A stretch of DNA of 34,974 nt from Opitutus sp. GAS368 (GTDB lineage: Bacteria > Verrucomicrobiota > Verrucomicrobiia > Opitutales > Opitutaceae): positions 1 through 34,974 of the forward strand of contig CAMBLN010000007.1 of NCBI GenBank assembly GCA_945868215.1. Direction: 5' to 3'. The notes beneath the pieces were generated by a model. It saw nothing but the letters and a program-made list of their open reading frames with translations, was not told the origin of the DNA and made no database searches. The position numbers and the translations under genes were made by a program. Below are positions 24,927 to 34,974 of the stretch, one piece after another (positions within the stretch are counted from its first letter, which is position 1; every line of letters begins with the position of its first letter).

Positions 24927-25919
24927 CTAGGCGGCGAGGATCGCGTCGATCTTGGCGAGCTCGTCCGAGGTGAAGTCGAGCGTCTGCAGCGCGGCGAAGT
25001 TGTCCTCGAGCTGTGAGACCTTGCTGGCGCCGATGAGGGCGGTGGTCACGCGGGTGTCGCGCACGGTCCAGGCGAGGGACATCTGGGCGAGGGACTGGCC
25101 GCGGGCTTGGGCGATGACGTTGAGCTTTTGAACCTTCGCGATGGTCTCGGGGGAGACCTGTTCGGTCTTGAGGAAACCGTGGGCTTTGGCGGCGCGGGAA
25201 TCCTCGGGAATGCCGCCAAGGTAGCGGTTGGTGAGCAGGCCTTGCGCGAGGGGTGAAAAAGGAATGCAACCCATGCCTTCGGCGGCCAGCACATCGAGGA
25301 GGGCGGGCTCGATCCAGCGGTTGAACATGTTGTAGATCGGCTGGTGGATGAGGGCGGGGGTGCCGAGGTCGCGGAGGATTTTGGCGGCGCGGGCGGTTTC
25401 CTCGGGTTTGTAATTAGAGAGGCCGACGTAGAGGGCCTTGCCGGAATGCACGGCGTGGGCGAGGGCGCCCATGGACTCTTCGAGCGGGGTGTTGGGGTCC
25501 GGGCGGTGGTGGTAGAAGATGTCGACGTAATCGAGCTTCAGGCGCTTGAGCGACTGGTCGAGGGAGGAGAGGAGGTATTTGCGGGAGCCCCATTCGCCGT
25601 AGGGGCCTTTCCACATGCCGTAGCCGGCCTTGGTGGAGATGATGAGTTCGTCGCGGTGGGCGGTGAGATCGCTGTGGAGGATTTTGCCGAAGTTTTCCTC
25701 GGCGGAACCGGGAGGAGGACCGTAGTTGTTGGCGAGATCGAAGTGGGTGATGCCGAGGTCGAAGGCGCGGCGGACGATGGCACGTCCGTTTTCAAACACA
25801 TCGACGCCGCCGAAGTTGTGCCAGAGGCCGAGGGAGATCAGCGGGAGCTGGATGCCGGAGCGACCGCAGCGGCGGTAAATGGACGGTTTGTCGTAACGGG
25901 TCGAAGCAGGGGAATACAT
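24927..25919 (-). CDS. YghZ-type aldo/keto reductase
   Basis: A 330-residue NADPH-dependent reductase of the AKR14 kind; E. coli YghZ reduces L-glyceraldehyde-3-phosphate and methylglyoxal. Stretches DYVDIFYHHRPDPNTPLEESMGALAHAVHSGKALYVGLSNY, LIHQPIYNMFNRWIEPALLDVLAAEGMGCIPFSPLAQGLLTNRYL and GIPEDSRAAK follow the YghZ pattern closely. The catalytic tetrad is visible as Asp and Tyr in HFDLANNYG, Lys in STKAGYG and His in FYHHRPD. I start at the ATG at 25919 (MYSPASTRYDKP). The track start adds 29 residues of unlikely sequence. The gene stands alone between the MITE-like element and the pseudogene region. Confidence 0.9.
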   Translation of the reverse strand: MYSPASTRYDKPSIYRRCGRSGIQLPLISLGLWHNFGGVDVFENGRAIVRRAFDLGITHFDLANNYGPPPGSAEENFGKILHSDLTAHRDELIISTKAGYGMWKGPYGEWGSRKYLLSSLDQSLKRLKLDYVDIFYHHRPDPNTPLEESMGALAHAVHSGKALYVGLSNYKPEETARAAKILRDLGTPALIHQPIYNMFNRWIEPALLDVLAAEGMGCIPFSPLAQGLLTNRYLGGIPEDSRAAKAHGFLKTEQVSPETIAKVQKLNVIAQARGQSLAQMSLAWTVRDTRVTTALIGASKVSQLEDNFAALQTLDFTSDELAKIDAILAA

Positions 25920-26029
25920 GAGCGACAGGGGTTTGGTGGATGAAGCCAGCAACCAACCCGTCCGCCGGAAAAAGGTGAACAAAAAAGAGCGGTCCTGTTG
26001 AAGCAACTGTATCAGTGCGGTAACCGGGC

Positions 26030-26655
26030 GGGCTGCGGAAGGTCGTGGGGGGGACCAGGAGGGCTATGTGCAGATTGGCAGAGGCGAGCAGCACGGAGGC
26101 GTCTTGATCGGGGGCGCGGTAGCCGAGTTCGATGCGCAGTCGGTGGACGCGGCGGCCGGGCGATGGGTGGCGGGCATGTAGGGCTCGCCCGCGTGGCAAT
26201 CGACCACGGCGACGCCATCGATGAACAGCGTTGCACCGCCGCGCGCGAGGGCGACGAAGACGTGGGGTTTGCCGGGATGGGCGGGGATCCAGTGCCACTC
26301 GCCGCCCCCGGCTTTTTTGACGGCTTCGGGGAGTTCGCCGTTGGCCCAGAGAACCGGCGCGCCGCCATCGAGCGGGTGGAGTGAGATCGTGCCCGGCAGC
26401 GAGGCCAGATCGACGGCGGGAATCGCGGGTGACCAGTCGAGGTCGGACCAGGACTTGGGCTGCAATTTTCCGATCTAGGCGAGCGTGCGGGTGGTGAGTT
26501 CGTCGAGGTTGGCGGGGGCGCGGATGCCGATGATGCCTGGGCCGACGAACACGCCCTCGCCGATGGGTTGACGCCAGCGTTCGGGAATGGCGTCGGCACC
26601 GAGGGCGAGGCCGAGGGTGGCCCCACGGTGGCGGCGGTGGCGCTGGGCTTAAGCC
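26030..26655 (-). pseudogene. Remnant of an ADP-ribosylglycohydrolase-family gene
   Basis: Joining minus-strand frames gives ATAATVGATLGLALGADAIPERWRQPIGEGVFV, then IIGIRAPANLDELTTRTLA, which resembles the C-terminal third of ADP-ribosylglycohydrolases. It is followed after a TAG by IGKLQPKSWSDLDWSPAIPAVDLASLPGTISLH in the same frame. Lesions seen: a one-base loss in the C-run at 26621-26624, the in-frame TAG at 26475-26477, and a frame change near 26158 after which VHRLRIELGYRAPDQDASVLLASANLHIA continues. The N-terminal two thirds are absent. The 3' limit is approximate. Family assignment is by eye. Confidence 0.6.
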
Positions 26656-26666
26656 TGCAATCAACG

Positions 26667-27132
26667 CCGCTGGAGCGTGTATCCAACGATCAATACAATC
26701 GATGGGACTGGCTTTTCAGAAATGCCTAGCTCGGCTATCGGCGCGTCGGGTTTATGATCGGGAAAAGTTTTCCGAACGGTTGGAGAACCGCTGGCTCGGA
26801 GCCTATCTGGGCGAGCAGGCGGATGTGCCGGCCGGCCGTCGTTTGCGACCGCTGATACTGGCTTCCGTGCTGCCGAAGGACCGCAATCCGATTATCGAGT
26901 CATGGCATCAACGCGAACGTTCGGATGTGGTGCTTTCTCCGTTGGGAACCGGCTTCCGGATCGGCCGGGAGTGGTAAACCTAACGAGGGCGGCGGGTGCG
27001 AGTGGATGCGCGGAGATTTTGCAGGATACGGCGCGCCTCGGCGAAATCGGAGTGGAGCGCGTGGTGTCACGTCTGCAGCATAATGATTTTGGACCGCTTT
27101 ATCGGATTCAAAACAGCTTGCTTGATGGCTAA
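26667..27132 (+). pseudogene. Remnant of a LacI-family regulator gene
   Basis: Three frames join into a LacI C-terminal domain: PLERVSNDQYNRWDWLFRNA-stop-LGYRRVGFMIGKSF, then SERLENRWLGAYLGEQADVPAGRRLRPLILASVLPKDRNPIIESWHQRERSDVVLS, then GVVNLTRAAGASGCAEILQDTARLGEIGVERVVSRLQHNDFG...LLDG. Lesions are a TAG at 26727-26729, a one-base loss in the T-run near 26770, a frame change near 26960, and a TAA where LLDGEW would be expected. The DNA-binding half is missing. The ORF track shows the pieces as separate small ORFs (26702 and 26902), which should not be annotated as genes. Confidence 0.75.
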
Positions 27133-27178
27133 TGGCTGGACGACCCCTCTTTGCCACGGAAGACGTGAGGTTGGTTGA

Positions 27179-27252
27179 TGGTGCGGTCGCCGGGAATCGA
27201 ACCCGGGACACCTACTTGGAAGGAAGGAGTTTTACCTCTAAACTACGACCGC
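27179..27252 (-). tRNA. tRNA-Gly (anticodon UCC)
   Basis: The minus strand folds as a full cloverleaf. Acceptor GCGGTCG pairs with CGACCGC, the D stem is GTTT/AAAC, and the anticodon arm is CCTTC-CTTCCAA-GTAGG with anticodon TCC. The T arm is CCGGG-TTCGATT-CCCGG, followed by discriminator A and an encoded CCA. The anticodon stem contains one T-T mismatch. The antisense of this gene produces the GNRTRDTYLEG and PGIEPGT peptides in the ORF track. Its 3' end faces the pseudogene region. Confidence 0.93.
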
Positions 27253-27410
27253 GTTACATCCGGCGCAGAGCTTCAACAGGTGTTCGGGAGGGTCAAGCCT
27301 TGGCTTCCGAAGGCGTCGTCGGGCTCCGTGTTTTCTCAGGGGTTTTTTACGGTATACGAAGGGAAATGGGGTTGCGAGCAGGGGAGCGTCTCGTTTTTGT
27401 TGGCGGCGAA

Positions 27411-28595
27411 ATGGCTTTTATCACTTCCGCACCTGCAGGTCAGAGCACGGTGGTTCGTTCCGCGGCTACACCAGCTCAGAAAGGACAGGGATTCAAGGCG
27501 GCCCAGGCACTGGCCAAGCAAAAGGCGCTCGAGAAAAAATCACTTCGTTACAAGCTGCCGTTGGGTGAACTGGCTCTTTTTACGCAGCAGCTCGCTTCCC
27601 TCTTGAATGCCGGTTTGCCCTTGGTGCAATGCCTGGAGGCTTTGCAGGACCAGACGGAGGATCCGGTTTTTCGCATCATCATTCGCGATGTGCGCATCGA
27701 TATCTCGGCGGGTAATTCTTTTTCCTCTGCGGTCAAAAAATTCCCACGCGCATTCAACTCCCTGTTTACATCGATGATCGAGGCCGGTGAAGCCTCGGGT
27801 GCGTTGGCTGAAATTCTGAGCAAGGTCGCGGTTTATTTCGAGTCCACCGTAAAACTCACAAAGAAGGTCAAGTCGGCGATGACCTACCCGATTGCAGTCA
27901 TTGGTCTGGCGGTGGCCTTGGTTAACGTGCTGCTGATTTTCGTGATTCCAGTATTCGCCGAGATGTTTGCGGATTTCGGTGCAAAGCTTCCGGCACCGAC
28001 CCAGATGCTGATCGATTTAAGCGATTTCTTAAAAGCGAATTTCTTTTACCTGCTGGCGGCGGCTGGCGCGGCTTACTGGATTTTCATGAGGTTCATTTCC
28101 ACTCCGCGTGGACGCCGGATGAAAGATCTCGGATTGGTGCGCGCACCGATTTTCGGCTCGCTTGTTCATAAGATCGCTCTGTCCCGTTTCTGCCGCACCT
28201 ACGCCACGCTCATGCGTTCCGGCGTCCCGATTTTGCGCACGTTGGAAATCGTGTCATCGGCCAGCAACAAGGTTCAGATCGAGGATGCTTGTGTGGAGAT
28301 TGCCAAACATGTGAGCCAGGGCGGACAAGTTTCCGACATCCTCGCGATCAATACGTTTTTTCCGCCTATGATGAAGCACATGGTAAAGGCCGGTGAGGCG
28401 ACGGGTAATGTGGATGGTATGATGAACAAGATCGCCGACTTCTATGATACTGAAAGCGAAGCCACCGTGGCGTCGCTGACCTCGCTTATTGAGCCCATGC
28501 TCATCGTGTTTCTCGGTGTGGTGGTTGGCGGCATTGTGATGGCGATGTTCCTTCCGATCTTCCAACTGGGCGCAGTTGCCGGTGGTGTGCAGTAG
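27411..28595 (+). CDS. Type II secretion / type IV pilus inner-membrane platform protein (GspF/PilC-like)
   Basis: A 394-residue polytopic protein with two T2SSF domains, about 65-190 (LALFTQQLASLLNAGLPLVQCLEALQDQTEDPVF...MIEAGEASGALAEIL) and 270-390 (RFCRTYATLMRSGVPILRTLEIVSSAS...MVKAGEATGNVDGMM). Three main hydrophobic segments are present, including the C-terminal VASLTSLIEPMLIVFLGVVVGGIVMAMFLPIF. This is the assembly platform that contacts the ATPase in pilus or pseudopilus machines. The usual N-terminal MxxFxYxAxDxxGK segment is absent and replaced by a short Ala/Lys-rich stretch. The track's start at 27132 is rejected since it reads through the tRNA antisense. The first plausible ATG is 27411. 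Other pilus genes are not adjacent, except the isolated prepilin-like gene at 13281. Confidence 0.9.
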   Translation: MAFITSAPAGQSTVVRSAATPAQKGQGFKAAQALAKQKALEKKSLRYKLPLGELALFTQQLASLLNAGLPLVQCLEALQDQTEDPVFRIIIRDVRIDISAGNSFSSAVKKFPRAFNSLFTSMIEAGEASGALAEILSKVAVYFESTVKLTKKVKSAMTYPIAVIGLAVALVNVLLIFVIPVFAEMFADFGAKLPAPTQMLIDLSDFLKANFFYLLAAAGAAYWIFMRFISTPRGRRMKDLGLVRAPIFGSLVHKIALSRFCRTYATLMRSGVPILRTLEIVSSASNKVQIEDACVEIAKHVSQGGQVSDILAINTFFPPMMKHMVKAGEATGNVDGMMNKIADFYDTESEATVASLTSLIEPMLIVFLGVVVGGIVMAMFLPIFQLGAVAGGVQ

Positions 28596-28647
28596 GTTCA
28601 AAGCCTTGCGTTTTTCGCATCCTTGACGCTGTTTCAGCGTTTCATCC

Positions 28648-29907
28648 ATGCCTTCTGTTCTTATCGTCGACGACCTCCTCTCCATCCACGAAATGCTGGA
28701 TGCGGTGATTCAGCCAACGGGCTTTATCACCGCGTTTGCAACGGATGGTGAAAAGGCGCTCGCCCGCTACAAGATCGAGAAATTCGATCTCGTTCTCGCG
28801 GATATCGACATGAAGCCGATGGACGGAATCACGTTGCTCAAGCAACTCAAGGTTTACGATCCCAGCGCGGTGATCGTCATCATGACGGCATATGCGAGCA
28901 CCGAGAGCGCGATTCAGGCGCTAAAGTTCGGCGCGTTCGATTACATGCAGAAACCGTTCCGCGTGGATGAACTCATCGCCACGTTGAAGCGCGGACTCGA
29001 GTTCAAGCAATTCCATGCCGAGCGGGCCAACACCTCCGCGATGCCCGTCATCAAGGCTGCGGATGTCGATAGCCGTCTGGTGGGTCAGAGTGCGGTCAAC
29101 AAGCGCCTCGTCCAGCAGGTCAAAAAACTCGCCACGGTGCGCACCCCCGTCCTGTTGCAGGGCGAGAGCGGCACCGGTCGCACCACGGTAGCGGAAATTC
29201 TCCATGCAGGCAGCGCCTCGGCCGAGGCCCCCCTCGTTCGTATCGATTGTGCGTTGAGCTCCGATGGCGAGTTTCGTGAGGGATTGCTTGGGCACAACGG
29301 CACCGGTGGCGTTTGGGTGGAAAAAGCCCGAGGTGGCACCCTTTTACTGCAGAATCTCCACAATCTTGAGCTGTCCACCCAACAGGAGCTTGTCGGCGTG
29401 TTACGCAATACCGCGCATGGCTTCCGGTTGATCTGCACGACGACCGAGGATCTTGAAAAGCTGACCGACGACGGGCGGTTTAACGACGAATTGTTTTATC
29501 GGGTGGCATCCCTTCCCGTGGTGCTTTCCCCGCTGCGCGACCGGTTGGATGATATTCCGCTGCTGGTCCGGTATTTTCTGGGGACCGCTTCGAATCCTGC
29601 GTTCGACGCCAATCTCATCGAGTTCACCGAAGATGCGATCAATACCCTGCAAGCCTACCATTGGCCGGGTAATTTATCCGAGATCGGACAACTCGTCACC
29701 AAGATCGCCGCGACCACCACGACGCGAGTGGTCACATCGGAGCAACTTCCCCTGCGCCTCAAGGAAGTCAAAGACTGGCCCAAGCTCGCCGATTACCTTG
29801 CAGGTCAGGAACGCCAATACATCGAGATGGTTCTCAATGCATGTCGCGGCGACAAAATCTCGGCCGCCAAGGTGCTCGGCGTGGATATGGCCCGCCTTTT
29901 GAAGTAA
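28648..29907 (+). CDS. NtrC-like response regulator with degenerate AAA+ domain
   Basis: Residues 1-120 are a complete receiver domain: D8, D9, phospho-acceptor D52 ([12 protein letters not shown]), T80 (MTAYAS) and K102 (QKPF). Residues 143-380 follow the sigma-54 activator AAA+ fold but lack its chemistry. Walker A reads GESGTGRT with Arg178 for Lys; Walker B reads GGTLLLQN instead of GGTLFLDE; the GAFTGA loop that contacts sigma-54 is absent ([15 protein letters not shown]). The FREDLYYR motif is FNDELFYR with one arginine lost, and WPGNVRE is WPGNLSE. The C-terminal Fis-type helix-turn-helix ([19 protein letters not shown]) stops early. The frame is open and codon use normal, so this looks like a maintained pseudo-ATPase. 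It lies 52 bases behind the PilC-like gene. Confidence 0.88.
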   Translation: MPSVLIVDDLLSIHEMLDAVIQPTGFITAFATDGEKALARYKIEKFDLVLADIDMKPMDGITLLKQLKVYDPSAVIVIMTAYASTESAIQALKFGAFDYMQKPFRVDELIATLKRGLEFKQFHAERANTSAMPVIKAADVDSRLVGQSAVNKRLVQQVKKLATVRTPVLLQGESGTGRTTVAEILHAGSASAEAPLVRIDCALSSDGEFREGLLGHNGTGGVWVEKARGGTLLLQNLHNLELSTQQELVGVLRNTAHGFRLICTTTEDLEKLTDDGRFNDELFYRVASLPVVLSPLRDRLDDIPLLVRYFLGTASNPAFDANLIEFTEDAINTLQAYHWPGNLSEIGQLVTKIAATTTTRVVTSEQLPLRLKEVKDWPKLADYLAGQERQYIEMVLNACRGDKISAAKVLGVDMARLLK

Positions 29908-30034
29908 CCTTCCTGGCCTGCGCGGCCGGCAGCTTTTCAACGGTTCGTTGACGGCTTGGTTACTTGGGCGGTTGATCCCGCCTTTCCGCTTGCCCCGCCG
30001 CAGGTGCGTCCCAACCTCGCAAGCACTCACGTCC

Positions 30035-33283
<3,249 letters not shown>

Positions 33284-33292
33284 GTCCGTCCG

Positions 33293-34144
33293 ATGTCGTC
33301 CACCACGCTCGTTGCCCTCCTGCACGGCCCCGACCAACCGGGCTTGGTGGCGCGCGTGGCCGGCTGGATTTTCGAGCGCGGGGGCAACATTCTCCATGCC
33401 GACCAGCATCGCGACATGGAGGCGGGCGTCTTTTTCCAGCGAGTCGAGTGGGTTCCCGCCAACGGCGACGCCTCCGCCGACACCGCCGCGTTCAACGCCT
33501 TCGCCGCCTCCCTCGGCATGGCTGCGCGTGTAACGTCCTCCGCCCGCCGCCCGCGCATCGCGATCTTCGTCTCCAAGTTCGACCACTGCTTCCACGACCT
33601 CGTGCTTCGCTGGAAGTCCGGCGAATACGCCTGCGACCTCGTCGCCATCGTCTCCAATCATACCGCCCTGGAAACCGCCGCGCACGGCTACGGCCTGCCG
33701 TATCACGTCATTCCCGTGACCGCCGCCACCAAGGCCGCCGGAGAGGCCGCGCAACTCGAACTCCTCCGCTCGCTCGACGTCGAACTCGTCATTCTTGCCC
33801 GCTACATGCAGGTGCTCTCCGACGACTTCCTCAAAAAGTTCGGCCGCCCCGTCATCAACATCCACCACTCATTCCTTCCCGCGTTCGCCGGTGGCAAGCC
33901 CTACCATCAGGCCGCCGAGCGTGGCGTGAAATTGATCGGCGCCACCGCCCACTATGCGACCGCCGTCCTCGATGACGGACCGATCATCCAGCAGGACGTG
34001 ACCCGCGTCACCCACCGTCACGGCGTCGAAGACCTCGTGCGCAAAGGCCGCGACCTCGAAAAAATCGTCCTCGCCCAGGCCGTGCGCTGGCACCTCGAAA
34101 GCCGGGTGCTTGTTTACGGCAACAAAACCGTCGTCTTCGACTGA
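33293..34144 (+). CDS. purU: Formyltetrahydrofolate deformylase
   Basis: PurU hydrolyses 10-formyl-THF to THF and formate, balancing one-carbon pools and supplying formate for PurT. The 283-residue protein has an N-terminal ACT domain (LVALLHGPDQPGLVARVAGWIFERGGNILHADQH). A formyltransferase-fold domain follows, with RIAIFVSKFDHCFHDLVLRWKSGEY, VELVILARYMQVLSDDFLKKF, NIHHSFLPAFAGGKPYHQAAERGVKLIGATAHYATAVLDDGPIIQQDV. The catalytic Asn-His (NIHHS) and Asp (LDDGPII) are present. It probably shares a transcript with carB. ACT domains usually sense amino acids; E. coli PurU responds to Met and Gly. Confidence 0.96.
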   Translation: MSSTTLVALLHGPDQPGLVARVAGWIFERGGNILHADQHRDMEAGVFFQRVEWVPANGDASADTAAFNAFAASLGMAARVTSSARRPRIAIFVSKFDHCFHDLVLRWKSGEYACDLVAIVSNHTALETAAHGYGLPYHVIPVTAATKAAGEAAQLELLRSLDVELVILARYMQVLSDDFLKKFGRPVINIHHSFLPAFAGGKPYHQAAERGVKLIGATAHYATAVLDDGPIIQQDVTRVTHRHGVEDLVRKGRDLEKIVLAQAVRWHLESRVLVYGNKTVVFD

Positions 34145-34209
34145 GCGATCCCGCCTTTACGCCCTGCAAACGATCTGTTTCGTTGTTCACTCAATCCCCT
34201 TTTTAACGT

Positions 34210-34941
34210 ATGTCCTCGACTTCCAGCCCCGCTCCCTCTTCCGGTGATGATCGCAATCTCGTCACCGTCGATGAGAACTACCTTGCCCCGACTTTCGAGG
34301 ACCGCCTCCGCCTCTTCTGGGAAAAGAACTCCCGCGCCGTGCTCGCCGCCATCGCCCTCGTTTTTGCCGTCATCCTCGGCAAGGGCGCCTACGAGATCAT
34401 CTCGGCCCAGCGCGAAAAGGCGCTCGCTTCCGAATTCGGCACCGCCGTTACCGACGAACAGCTCAAGACCTTCGTCAACGCCCACGGCGACCACGTGCTC
34501 GGTGGCCTTGCCCAGCTCACTTTGGCGGACCGGGCGTATTCCGCCGCTGATTACGCGGGTGCCCGTGCCGCCTACGAAAAAGCATCCGGTATCCTGAAAT
34601 CGAATACATTTGGCGGTCGCGCCCGGCTGGGCGCCGCGATTTCCGCCGTGCAGGCCGGTGCCGGCGCGGAGGGCGAGGCGGCGCTCAAGCAGCTTGCCGC
34701 CGATCTCACGCTGGAAAAAACGATTCGCGCCGAGGCGGCCTACCATCTCGCCTTGATTGCGGCAGCCGCAGGCAACACCGCCGAAGCCATCCGCCTGATC
34801 GAGCAGACCACGGTGATCGATGCCGAAGGCCCGTGGGCTGATCGCGCTTCGATGTTGCGCTCCACGCTTCCGGCCGTCACCGCAGCCTCTGAAGCATCTC
34901 CTGAAGCTGGTCAACCTGTTCCATCGGTGAGTCTTAAGTGA
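34210..34941 (+). CDS. YfgM-like single-pass membrane protein with TPR-type periplasmic domain
   Basis: A 243-residue protein with a cytoplasmic N-terminus (EDRLRLFWEKNSRAVL), one membrane helix at about 43-60 (VLAAIALVFAVILGKGAYEI), and a helical periplasmic part with TPR-like repeats (DRAYSAADYAGARAAYEKASG, AEAAYHLALIAAAAGNTAEAIRLIEQ). The Pro/Ser-rich tail is disordered. The architecture is that of YfgM/TPR_21 proteins, which in E. coli associate with SecYEG and the chaperone PpiD. The leader AATCCCCTTTTTAACGT is pyrimidine-rich. Function here is inferred from architecture only. Confidence 0.75.
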   Translation: MSSTSSPAPSSGDDRNLVTVDENYLAPTFEDRLRLFWEKNSRAVLAAIALVFAVILGKGAYEIISAQREKALASEFGTAVTDEQLKTFVNAHGDHVLGGLAQLTLADRAYSAADYAGARAAYEKASGILKSNTFGGRARLGAAISAVQAGAGAEGEAALKQLAADLTLEKTIRAEAAYHLALIAAAAGNTAEAIRLIEQTTVIDAEGPWADRASMLRSTLPAVTAASEASPEAGQPVPSVSLK

Positions 34942-34974
34942 CTCAATGATGCCTTTAAAAGCCCGGAAAAAAGC

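Noticed and set aside
24777-25016. 79-residue ORF across the MITE-like element
   Set aside because: It translates the inverted repeat arms and the antisense 3' end of the aldo/keto reductase; no protein features.
26702-26977. 91-residue ORF as an independent small gene
   Set aside because: Neighbouring frames continue the LacI effector domain before and after it, so it is a fragment of a broken gene.
27132-27410. 93-residue N-terminal extension of the PilC-like ORF
   Set aside because: It translates the antisense of tRNA-Gly (GNRTRDTYLEG) and begins in the LacI remnant; the ATG at 27411 is the first plausible start.
27175-27606. 143-residue ORF with PGIEPGT
   Set aside because: This peptide is the familiar false product of reading across a tRNA gene in antisense.
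28626-28640. ACGCTG-TTT-CAGCGT hairpin before the NtrC-like gene
   Set aside because: Six-bp stem without a T-run; may be chance or a weak structure, so it is not annotated.
29912-29940. GC-rich stem between the NtrC-like gene and carB
   Set aside because: GGCC-TGCGC-GGCC is short and the following CTTTTC is interrupted; a terminator is possible but not supported.

Overview
The window is high-GC bacterial chromosome. Gene content fits an aerobic, Gram-negative-type member of the Verrucomicrobiota, probably Opitutaceae-like. The clues are a complete Mla outer-membrane lipid system, a TorF-type beta-barrel porin, LacI regulators with the 'LGYVPDPML' signature, and a near absence of Shine-Dalgarno sequences. 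The taxonomic call is inference from protein style; no rRNA is present.

Layout. (1) 1-6656, all minus strand: DUF423 membrane protein, CCA-adding enzyme, transaldolase, a CPA2 cation:proton antiporter with two RCK_C domains, and a GH20-like glycosidase whose 3' end leaves the window. (2) 6657-8630, plus: a porin with its terminator, then rplM-rpsI. (3) 8631-15206: an arginine block, with argJ (minus) divergent from argB-argD-argF, an isolated prepilin-like gene (minus), then argG. (4) 15213-19848: a sugar/uronate catabolic block with a LacI regulator divergent from a Gfo/Idh oxidoreductase and a sugar-phosphate isomerase-like protein, then uxaC directly behind a terminator. (5) 19929-23386: a tightly coupled mlaE-F-D-C-A operon. 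(6) 23409-24700: two convergent 16S rRNA methyltransferase genes, rsmD and rsmE. (7) 24718-24914: a MITE-like inverted-repeat element, followed by a YghZ-type aldo/keto reductase. (8) 26030-27132: a gene graveyard, with 5'-truncated and frameshifted remnants of an ADP-ribosylglycohydrolase and a LacI regulator, ending beside a tRNA-Gly(UCC) gene. (9) 27411-34941, plus: a PilC/GspF-type membrane protein, an NtrC-like response regulator whose ATPase residues are almost all replaced, carB, purU and a YfgM-like membrane TPR protein.

The housekeeping genes carry arginine, carbamoyl phosphate, translation and tRNA/rRNA maturation functions. The most unusual observations are the catalytically degenerate NtrC-like regulator with an intact receiver domain, a sigma-54-like promoter in front of the prepilin gene, two related palindromes lying in-frame inside unrelated coding sequences, the MITE-like element, the decayed divergent gene pair, and the replacement of Shine-Dalgarno sites by pyrimidine-rich leaders. 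I found no CRISPR array, prophage, intact insertion sequence or obvious defence system.
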